From assembly GCA_023554435.1 (NCBI GenBank), contig JAMJQV010000364.1, positions 1-28,312 of the forward strand: a stretch of 28,312 nt of DNA, written 5' to 3'. The notes beneath the pieces were generated by a model. That model was not told the origin of the DNA. It worked only from the letters and a program-made list of their open reading frames with translations, and did no database searches. Positions within the stretch are counted from its first letter, which is position 1. Each line of letters starts with the position of its first letter. Below, piece by piece: positions 15,410-21,330 of the stretch. This DNA comes from Gemmatimonadota bacterium. Lineage in GTDB: Bacteria > Gemmatimonadota > Gemmatimonadetes > Palauibacterales > Palauibacteraceae. A program made the position numbers and the translations under genes.

Positions 15410-16228
15410 CTACCTCCGGGGCTCGTGAGCGGTCACGACGCCGGAAAGGCCGCCAAGCCCGGCATCCGGCAGGGTCGCCGTCATCTTCCGGGCTCGCACG
15501 ACGGACCTCGGAGCGGTTCTCTCCGGCTGCAGCCCGCCGAAGCGTCGATCGCGTCGGTGAAACTCCTTGACCGCGCTCTCCAGGTCTCGGACGGTAAAGG
15601 CCGGCCAGGGCGTGTCGGTGAACAGGAGCTCGGCGTAGGCGCTCTCCCAGAGCATGAAATCGCTGAGACGTCGCTCGCCGCCCGTGCGCACCAGCAGGTC
15701 CACATCGGGGACGGGCGTTCGGGCGTGAACGGCCCGATCCAGGTTCCATGCGAACTCACGCCGACTCGTGGGGCCTGCCAGCGCCGCGGCGAGGATCGCG
15801 TCCCGGCCGGAGTAGTCGATCGCGACCCGGAGAAGGAGACGATCGCCCCGGGCGGTCAGGCCTTCTGCTGCCACCATCTCCCGGACGACGACAGGGGGAA
15901 GTCGATCCCTCCGTCCGATGACCTCAATGCGCACCCCGTTCTCCAGGCAGCGCTCGGTCTCTGATCTCAGGAAGACGCGCAGGAGCCGCATCAGGGATCG
16001 GACCTCCGTGGCCGGCCGCTTCCAGTTGTCGGTCGAGAACGCGTACAGGGTGAGCACCCCGATTCCCAGGGGAGGGGCGCCTTCCACTACCGTGCGAACG
16101 ACGCGAGCTCCCTCCACGTGGCCCCGGCAACGCGACCGACCCGTGAGTTCGGCCCATCTCCCGTTCCCATCCATGATGATTCCCGTATGCAACCCCGCGG
16201 GGGGGCGCGGATGTAGAGTACTCTGCAT
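15410..16228 (-). CDS. uppS: Isoprenyl (undecaprenyl-type) diphosphate synthase
   Basis: The product is 272 aa from the ATG, or 273 from a GTG one codon earlier. cis-Prenyltransferases add isopentenyl units to make the lipid carrier for cell-wall precursors. GIIMDGNGRWA with catalytic D20, RGHVEGA, LYAFSTDNWKRP, VAIDYSGRDAI and DLLVRTGGERRLSDF followed by AYAELLFTD are diagnostic. Past RRFGG there is a tail of about 36 residues not typical of the family. GGAG lies 5-8 bases before the starts. The start lies inside a palindrome shared with the neighbouring regulator pair, so repression by that regulator is likely. It is not beside cdsA or dxr, which often flank the housekeeping copy, so it may be a second enzyme. 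Confidence 0.9.
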   Translation of the reverse strand: MQSTLHPRPPAGLHTGIIMDGNGRWAELTGRSRCRGHVEGARVVRTVVEGAPPLGIGVLTLYAFSTDNWKRPATEVRSLMRLLRVFLRSETERCLENGVRIEVIGRRDRLPPVVVREMVAAEGLTARGDRLLLRVAIDYSGRDAILAAALAGPTSRREFAWNLDRAVHARTPVPDVDLLVRTGGERRLSDFMLWESAYAELLFTDTPWPAFTVRDLESAVKEFHRRDRRFGGLQPERTAPRSVVRARKMTATLPDAGLGGLSGVVTAHEPRR

Positions 16229-16236
16229 CACAAAGT
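16220..16236 (-). promoter_or_regulatory. Candidate operator over the prenyl synthase start codon
   Basis: On the minus strand this reads ACTTTGTGATGCAGAGT, 16 of 17 bases identical to the perfect palindrome at 17369-17385. The GTG and ATG start codons of uppS are within it. Binding here would block transcription or translation initiation directly. Confidence 0.55.
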
Positions 16237-16286
16237 CTCCAGTCGCATGAAAGGGCGGTGTCTTACGCCGCCCGGTTCTCGAATGA

Positions 16287-16308
16287 GGTCCGCCGCGGTC
16301 GGCGGACC
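16287..16308 (-). terminator. GC hairpin downstream of the winged-helix regulator
   Basis: GGTCCGCCG (16287-16295) and CGGCGGACC (16300-16308) form a perfect 9-bp stem with a CGGT loop. It starts four nt past the regulator stop on the minus strand and separates that gene from uppS. There is no T-run after it. Confidence 0.55.
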
Positions 16309-16312
16309 GGCT

Positions 16313-16729
16313 CTAGCCTTCCCGGGTCATTCGGATCAAGGCCTCCATGTGCGCGACGTACTCCTTCAGACGATCTTTTCCGAGGCTCGTCAGGGCATAG
16401 TCGGTGCGGGGAACGCGGCCGGCGAACGACTTGCGGCACTCGATGTAGCCCGCGTCCTCCAGCTTGCGTGCGTGAGCGCTCAGGTTGCCATCGGTCGTGT
16501 CCAGCACCTGGCGCAGTTCGGTGAACGCGAGCCGCTCATGAACCGAGAGGGCGCTCACGATCCCCAGCCGGACGCGCTCGTGTATCAGGGCGTCGAGCTG
16601 AAGCGGCCCGACCGGGTTCGTCGAACTGCCCGACAGGTCTGCCGAACCCTCCGGGACATCCACTTTTCCATCCACCGGTTCTTCCGAATCCAGCTTGCGG
16701 GCCGTGGCCCGCCTGTCGTCAGCCACCAT
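16313..16729 (-). CDS. Winged-helix transcriptional regulator (ArsR/HTH_27-like)
   Basis: The product is about 138 aa. The first 40 residues are charged and poorly ordered. The rest is a winged helix: LDALIHERVRLGIVSAL, LAFTELRQVLDTTDGNLSAH as recognition region, KLEDAGYIECRKSF, then the wing GRVPRTDYALTSLGKDRLKEY. This matches the winged-helix family close to MarR/ArsR that often lacks a ligand-binding Cys set; none is seen here. The ATG overlaps the end of the membrane-protein gene by 11 nt and lies very close to GGAGG, so a GTG one codon on (16726) may be used. The palindrome near the shared promoter and over the uppS start is the likely binding site. The effector is unknown. Confidence 0.85.
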   Translation of the reverse strand: MVADDRRATARKLDSEEPVDGKVDVPEGSADLSGSSTNPVGPLQLDALIHERVRLGIVSALSVHERLAFTELRQVLDTTDGNLSAHARKLEDAGYIECRKSFAGRVPRTDYALTSLGKDRLKEYVAHMEALIRMTREG

Positions 16730-17330
16730 ACCTCCAGGCGATGATCGCGCCGAACGCGAGGTGAAGACCTCCGAAGCCGACGACCATGAGGGTCTGGCCC
16801 CAGGTCGGGACTGCGAGCCCGAGTATTCCGAGGGCCATGAACGCCAGGCCCATGGCGGGCACCACCCGCACCGAGAAGGCGCCGCCGGTCACCACCCCCG
16901 TTCCATACAGGAGAAGCCAGGTACCGGGCAGAAGCGCCAGGAGTCCGGCGCCGGCCAGGGCTCCGGTCAGTGCGGCACCGGCGATCACCGCCGGCATGAA
17001 GTTCAGGAGAAACTTGCGGCCCGGACCGGAAAGGGCGGACTCCTGCCTCCGACGCGCCTTGCGCATGATCGCGTAGCCGCCGACTACGGATGACAGAACG
17101 GCGGTGCCTGCCCAGATGCGCAGCCCCCCCTCGGCAAAGGGGACTCGACTGGCGAGGGTCCCTGCCGCGACGGCGAGCACGCCCATGGCCATGGTGCCGA
17201 GTCCGGACACGGCCGTAAACGTGCCGGACGCCTCCATCGTGCGACGGATGAAACTGAGATTCTCGATCGCCCTGTCGCTGAGCGCCGTCGGCGCAGCGGG
17301 GTCGTCGTCCAGCCGTAGACGTTTCTCCAT
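16719..17330 (-). CDS. Multi-pass membrane protein paired with the regulator
   Basis: The product is 203 aa. A charged N-terminus (about 1-35) precedes five to six hydrophobic segments, near residues 38-60, 70-89, 106-128, 129-150, 154-175 and 180-200. Glycine and alanine are abundant; a basic loop MRKARRRQES follows the second segment. No recognised domain. The ATG at 17328-17330 has no Shine-Dalgarno. Instead a TTGACA/TACACT promoter ends seven bases before it, so the message is probably leaderless. The downstream regulator overlaps it, so the two are co-transcribed; the membrane protein may sense or modulate for the regulator, by context only. Confidence 0.75.
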   Translation of the reverse strand: MEKRLRLDDDPAAPTALSDRAIENLSFIRRTMEASGTFTAVSGLGTMAMGVLAVAAGTLASRVPFAEGGLRIWAGTAVLSSVVGGYAIMRKARRRQESALSGPGRKFLLNFMPAVIAGAALTGALAGAGLLALLPGTWLLLYGTGVVTGGAFSVRVVPAMGLAFMALGILGLAVPTWGQTLMVVGFGGLHLAFGAIIAWRYGG

Positions 17331-17337
17331 GACGGAA

Positions 17338-17366
17338 AGTGTACCCGTCTCCGATAGTGTTGTCAA
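17338..17366 (-). promoter_or_regulatory. Sigma-70 promoter giving a leaderless transcript
   Basis: TTGACA (17361-17366, minus strand) is followed after exactly 17 nt by TACACT (17338-17343). The A of the ATG at 17330 is eight bases past the -10, which is the expected transcript start. No ribosome binding site fits between them. Confidence 0.7.
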
Positions 17367-17368
17367 GT

Positions 17369-17385
17369 ACTTTGTGATGCAAAGT
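17369..17385. promoter_or_regulatory. Candidate operator palindrome upstream of the regulator operon
   Basis: ACTTTG-TGATG-CAAAGT is a perfect 6-bp inverted repeat with a 5-nt centre, two bases upstream of the -35 of the minus-strand promoter. Its near copy lies over the uppS start. The adjacent winged-helix protein is the obvious candidate binder. Confidence 0.65.
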
Positions 17386-17508
17386 CAATGCGAAGATGCA
17401 CCTTCCCCGGTAGAGAGGTGGCGGCTCGCCGGGGCCGGCCCTACGATGGAGAGTCAGGCCCGAACGGGCGTGCGACCGAAACGATCAACGAAGAGACTGT
17501 GCGTGAAC

Positions 17509-18774
17509 ATGCGCTGCTCGACAGGTCCGCTGGCGATCGCACTTCTCGGCTGCCTGGTGGGCAGTTCCGCGTGCGCCCCCGGGGTGGAGGACGGAGGCGA
17601 AACGGAGTTGAGCGATGGGGCGGCGCGACTCTTCGTACACCCGGACTCGTTCGATTTCACGGGCAACCCCGAACTTCTGACGCGCATTCGCGCGACACCG
17701 CACGGGTATTTCCGGTTCATCAACATTCCGTTCACGCGGCTCGTGTGCCAGCGGCTCGATCACCTCATCGACACGGGACCACTCGGCGTGGATCGTTTCC
17801 CGTTCAACCTGCACGGGGACGCCCACCTCGAGCAGTACGCGGTCACGGACCTCGGTCGCGGGCTGACGGATTTTGACGACTCCTCGGAAGGTCCCGCTTG
17901 GGTGGATGGCATGCGCTTCGCCGTATCCCTTCGATTGGCGGCCCGCGCGAACGGTTGGGAGGAGCGGGCGGACGAGATGGTCACGGAGTTCGCGCGCGGC
18001 TACTGGGACGTGATCTCTGATTCGACACTAACGGCGCCCGTGCCGGCTGTAGTCACCCGGTACCAGGCGACGTTCGAGCACGACAGCCTGGCCTACCTGG
18101 CGTGGGTGGATTCCATCATGCAGCCCCTGTCTGAACCGGACCGGCTGGCGCTCGTGGCTTCGCTGGAGCCGTACGCACGACTCATGCGGGCGACGAATCC
18201 GGAACTGCCGAACGGCTTCTTCGAACCGATCCAGGTCGGGGCACTGCAATTGGGGGTCGGTAGCGCCCTGGAACCCAAGTACCTGGTGCGACTGGCCGGC
18301 GAGACCCGAGATCCGGTCGACGACGTCGTGGTGGAGCTAAAACGCGTGCGCAGTCTGGCCGGCATTCCGTGCATTCAGGCTGACGATGACGACCCGTTCA
18401 GGGTGCTTCAGGGAGGAGCCCGAATCGCATACCAGCCGTTCCGCTTCCTGGGCTTCGTGGAGCACGGTGGAGAGATGTTCTGGACCCACGCCTGGGTGGC
18501 GAACTACCAGGAACTGAAGGTGGAAGAGAGTCTCGAGAGTCCGGAGGAACTGGCCGAGGTCGCCTACGACGTCGGGGTTCAGCTCGGCCTGGGCCACCTG
18601 CGCGACATCGGCGGTGCCTTCCAGCAGATGATCGTGGTGAATGTGCGGAACCAGCTGGCAGAGATGGAAGAAGAACTACAGGACGGCAGCCGGATCCTGG
18701 CTGGCGAGGTCATCGAGGCATGGGCGGCGTTCGTCCGGGCCTCGGACGAGTCCGCGCCCCAGCCCGCACCCTAG
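17509..18774 (+). CDS. DUF2252 family lipoprotein
   Basis: The product is 421 aa from the ATG at 17509; an in-frame GTG two codons earlier and an ATG at 17446 are alternatives. The N-terminus RCSTGPLAIALLGCLVGSSAC looks like a lipoprotein signal ending at C22. DUF2252 has a protein-kinase-like fold; its motifs appear as FNLHGDAHLEQYAV and LTDFDDSSEGPAWVDGMRF, followed by a region with EPKYLVRLAGET and VVELKRVRSLAG. The late segment ELAEVAYDVGVQLGLGHL fits the family. Most family members seem to be cytoplasmic, so export is odd. Its stop shares CTAG with the convergent CapA gene. Substrate and activity are unknown. Confidence 0.82.
   Translation: MRCSTGPLAIALLGCLVGSSACAPGVEDGGETELSDGAARLFVHPDSFDFTGNPELLTRIRATPHGYFRFINIPFTRLVCQRLDHLIDTGPLGVDRFPFNLHGDAHLEQYAVTDLGRGLTDFDDSSEGPAWVDGMRFAVSLRLAARANGWEERADEMVTEFARGYWDVISDSTLTAPVPAVVTRYQATFEHDSLAYLAWVDSIMQPLSEPDRLALVASLEPYARLMRATNPELPNGFFEPIQVGALQLGVGSALEPKYLVRLAGETRDPVDDVVVELKRVRSLAGIPCIQADDDDPFRVLQGGARIAYQPFRFLGFVEHGGEMFWTHAWVANYQELKVEESLESPEELAEVAYDVGVQLGLGHLRDIGGAFQQMIVVNVRNQLAEMEEELQDGSRILAGEVIEAWAAFVRASDESAPQPAP
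18771..18774. other. Overlapping stop codons of a convergent pair (CTAG)
   Basis: The four bases CTAG contain the TAG of the DUF2252 gene on plus and the TAG of the CapA-like gene on minus. The two genes overlap by four nt with no room for a separate terminator. Confidence 0.9.
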
Positions 18775-19982
18775 TCTCTCGCGGCGCCCGCGTTCGAGGC
18801 TGAGGCGCCGTCCTCCGCGCTCCACGAAATCCGACCGTCAGCCCCGAATTCCAGTTCAATCTCGGGGAAGTCCTCGCGCGACAGCTCCGCGATCAGGCGG
18901 GCGGCTCTGCCGCCGGGGTCCAGACGGGGCGAGCCGAGACCCGTCTGCCTGGCGCTCACCACACGGGCGGCCGTGACCCGGCCCTGGCGATCGACCTCGA
19001 GGTCGAGAACGGGAGCCAGACCGTTGGGCCCACGCAGATTGAACCGGGCCCACGTCCAGAAGTTGCCCAGGCTGTAGGCGATGAACCGGTCCCGGTAGAC
19101 TTCGACCGCCCGGGGTACGTGCGGGCCGTGGCCGATGACCACGTCCGCTCCGGCGTCCACGGCCGCGTGAGCGAATTCGTACACGTTCCCCCGCCGCTCC
19201 CCGTAGAACTCCTCGGGCTCCCGCGTCACGTGCGTGCGGTCCGCGCCTTCCGCGCCGCCATGGAAGGAAACGATCACCAGGTCGTGCGTGCGGTCCAGCT
19301 CGCTCACGAGCCGCCCGAGTCCATCCAGGTCGTGGATGCTGACCGTGCCCTTGTTCGGAGAGAAGCCGGCGAGCCCGACGCGGGTGCCATCGGCAAGCTC
19401 CAGCGTACCGGTGATCGCGCCGGCCTGAGCCAGTCCTCCGAAGGCGATCCCGTGTTCTTCCAGGGCCGCGATCGTGGTAGCCCGGCCGGCCTCGAGGAAG
19501 TCGCCGCTATGGTTGTTCGCCAGGGACATGAGGTTGAATCCCATGCCCGCCAGCAGGCCGGCGTACCACTCCGGACTCCTGAAGGCGTAGCAGGCGTCCA
19601 TGTTGCGGCAACGTTTGGATTCACCGCCCTCGTCGAACAGCGCGCCCTCGAGGTTTCCGAACACGACGTCGCCCGAGCGCAGGACCTCGACCAGGTCCGC
19701 GCCGATCAAATCGGCGGGGGAGACACCGGGGACGATTCTGGGGTCCAGGTAGGTCGAATCGGGGAATGCGGTGCCCATCATGATATCGCCGACGGCCACG
19801 ATCCGGATCGTCTCGGCCCGGGTGTCGGTAGCGCTCGCGGCGGCGGGCGCCGACAGAAAGGCCGACCCCGGGCTCTGCGCCGCCGCTGACCCGGGAGCGC
19901 AGAAGCTCGCCAGGACGAGGAGGCCGCCGATGCCCCGGTGAAGGGAATGGGGTCTGTCGGCCGGCCGTGTTGTAGAGTTCAA
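18771..19982 (-). CDS. CapA/PgsA-like metallophosphoesterase, exported
   Basis: The product is 403 aa from a TTG at 19980-19982, chosen because GGGAG lies seven bases upstream and a signal peptide follows (hydrophobic core about residues 17-28, likely cleavage after AAA35). The CapA family has a calcineurin-like metallophosphatase fold and is linked to polyglutamate capsule synthesis in Bacillus. Metal-site motifs are seen: AVGDIMMG (D66), VFGNLEGALF, LANNHSGDF, VSFHGG, GHGPHVPRAVEVY, and IAYSLGNF. Residues SKRCRNMDACYAF add two Cys, possibly a disulfide in the periplasm. No pgsB or pgsC is nearby, so a capsule role is not shown. A longer frame from 20135 lacks a ribosome site. Confidence 0.87.
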   Translation of the reverse strand: MNSTTRPADRPHSLHRGIGGLLVLASFCAPGSAAAQSPGSAFLSAPAAASATDTRAETIRIVAVGDIMMGTAFPDSTYLDPRIVPGVSPADLIGADLVEVLRSGDVVFGNLEGALFDEGGESKRCRNMDACYAFRSPEWYAGLLAGMGFNLMSLANNHSGDFLEAGRATTIAALEEHGIAFGGLAQAGAITGTLELADGTRVGLAGFSPNKGTVSIHDLDGLGRLVSELDRTHDLVIVSFHGGAEGADRTHVTREPEEFYGERRGNVYEFAHAAVDAGADVVIGHGPHVPRAVEVYRDRFIAYSLGNFWTWARFNLRGPNGLAPVLDLEVDRQGRVTAARVVSARQTGLGSPRLDPGGRAARLIAELSREDFPEIELEFGADGRISWSAEDGASASNAGAARD

Positions 19983-20009
19983 GCTCGCGCTCCCGCTCGG
20001 GTCGGAGCG

Positions 20010-20039
20010 AGTATGCTTCGGGGCCCCGGATTCAGGCAA
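20010..20039 (-). promoter_or_regulatory. Possible promoter for the CapA-like gene
   Basis: On the minus strand TTGCCT (20034-20039) and CATACT (20010-20015) are 18 nt apart. The implied transcript begins near 20003, leaving about 20 nt that includes GGGAG before the TTG start. Each hexamer matches four of six consensus bases. Confidence 0.4.
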
Positions 20040-20158
20040 GGTCGGTTCTGCGACGCGGTCCCACCGTGGAACAGGCTCCGAGCATTGCGGTATGGTGTGG
20101 ATCGGGGCAGCCGGTGCCCGCCCTGATCGTCTCATCGATACTTTGAACGGAGGCAGGA

Positions 20159-21109
20159 TTGCGGATTCACTGCAGCACGTTGAAGCCCGCCACGATCGTG
20201 ATGGCGTGCGTCACGATTCTCGGCGCCTGTTCGAGCACTCCGCCGCCGTCCCGGCCCGTACCCCCTCCGATCACCAGCGACGCCGCAGGGGAAACGCTCG
20301 TGGGCAAGGTCATCTGGCACGATCTGCTGACCCACGATGCGGGTGCGGCGCTGGAGTTCTACGAAGGCCTGTTCGGGTGGGATTTCGAGGAGTCCGAAGA
20401 GGCCCCGGGGCGCTACTGGGACATCACGCGGGAAGGCCAGGTGATCGGCAGTGTCTTCGCGGCGAACGCGGACGAACTGGACTCGCCGCTATGGCTCGTC
20501 TCGCTGTCGGTTCCCGACGTGGATGGCTCCGTGTCGAGGGCCGGCGGACTCGGCGCATCGGTGGCCGTTCCGCCTTCCGATCTTCCGAATCGCGGACGCT
20601 ACGCCGTCCTGGAAGATCCGCAGGGAGCGTTCTTCGTGGTGCTCCGGTCGACGTCGGGTGATCCGAGAGACACGCAGCATCACGATCCCGGCGAGTGGTT
20701 GTGGACCGAGTTGTGGACCACGGACGCTCGCGGAGCGGTCGACTTCTATGAGGGTCTGATGGGCTACCGTTCGGAGGGGATCGCCGCGCGCCTCGAGGAA
20801 GTCGCCGAGGACGAGTACGGCGAAGCCGTCGCTGAAGGGGACCTGCCCGTGGTGTTCTTCGCCATGTCCGTTGGGGAAGAAGTGCGCGCGGGGATTCACC
20901 AGCTTCCTGCTGAAGCCCATCCGCACTGGTTGCCGTACGTGGCCGTCGGTGACGTGGCGGAGGCCGTGGCGCGCGCCGTGGAGCTGGGAGCCAGCGTGCT
21001 TCTGCCTCCCGAGGCCGTGAACAACGGAGAAGCCGCGATCCTGGCCGATCCGACTGGTGCGCCTTTCGGCGTGCAGCAATGGCCGCGTCCCGAGGGAGGT
21101 GACCGATGA
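20159..21109 (+). CDS. Two-domain VOC (glyoxalase/dioxygenase fold) lipoprotein
   Basis: The product is 316 aa from a TTG start with GGAGG five bases upstream. The N-terminus ends in the lipobox LGAC (C24), followed by a Pro-rich spacer, so it is anchored outside the inner membrane. Two VOC modules follow: the first from VIWHDLLTHDAGAALEFYEGLFGWDFE to the LEDPQGAFFVVL strand, the second from LWTELWTTDARGAVDFYEGLMGY to LADPTGAPFGVQQW. Such repeats can bind a metal and small substrates, but many are uncharacterised resistance or binding proteins. It overlaps the small lipoprotein downstream by 4 nt, so both are co-translated. Function is not assigned. Confidence 0.87.
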   Translation: MRIHCSTLKPATIVMACVTILGACSSTPPPSRPVPPPITSDAAGETLVGKVIWHDLLTHDAGAALEFYEGLFGWDFEESEEAPGRYWDITREGQVIGSVFAANADELDSPLWLVSLSVPDVDGSVSRAGGLGASVAVPPSDLPNRGRYAVLEDPQGAFFVVLRSTSGDPRDTQHHDPGEWLWTELWTTDARGAVDFYEGLMGYRSEGIAARLEEVAEDEYGEAVAEGDLPVVFFAMSVGEEVRAGIHQLPAEAHPHWLPYVAVGDVAEAVARAVELGASVLLPPEAVNNGEAAILADPTGAPFGVQQWPRPEGGDR

Positions 21110-21330
21110 AGCGGCGCGCGCGACGGACGCTCGTCATCTGCCTGGCGGCGATGGGACTGGTGCTCGGAGGCTGTGCCGGCGGCGGCTACCCCAGCGTCTA
21201 CGTGGGAGTGAGCGGCCCGGGGCCTTACTACGGCGGTCCGTACGGAGGGTATGGCGGACCGTACGGGGGAGGCTACTGGGGGCCGGGTCGGGTGGGCGGC
21301 GGAGTGGTGATCACGGGTCGGCCCTACTAG
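21106..21330 (+). CDS. Small Gly/Tyr-rich lipoprotein
   Basis: The product is 74 aa. A basic N-terminus (KRRARR) and hydrophobic stretch lead to the lipobox LGGC (C23). The mature part is almost only Gly, Tyr, Pro and Val, with a repeated GGPYGG unit encoded by two 21-bp near-repeats at 21229-21249 and 21250-21270. No catalytic residue is evident; a surface or matrix-like role is possible but unproven. The ATG overlaps the VOC stop (ATGA) and has GGGAGGTGA just upstream, a strong ribosome site. Its stop is embedded in CTAG shared with feoB. Confidence 0.78.
   Translation: MKRRARRTLVICLAAMGLVLGGCAGGGYPSVYVGVSGPGPYYGGPYGGYGGPYGGGYWGPGRVGGGVVITGRPY
21229..21270 (+). repeat. Two tandem 21-bp near-repeats in the lipoprotein gene
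   Basis: The units 21229-21249 and 21250-21270 differ at a few positions and encode YGGPYGG-type residues. Unequal exchange could change the length of this Gly/Tyr tract. Confidence 0.6.
21327..21330. other. Overlapping stop codons of a second convergent pair (CTAG)
   Basis: CTAG holds the plus-strand TAG of the small lipoprotein and the minus-strand TAG of feoB, the same arrangement as at 18771-18774. Confidence 0.9.

Noticed and set aside
15153..15749. 198-codon minus-strand frame overlapping uppS and the small CxxC gene
   Set aside because: Arg/Gly/Pro-rich shadow of uppS; a GTG after GGAGG at its end part is tempting, but third-position GC favours the 65-codon frame.
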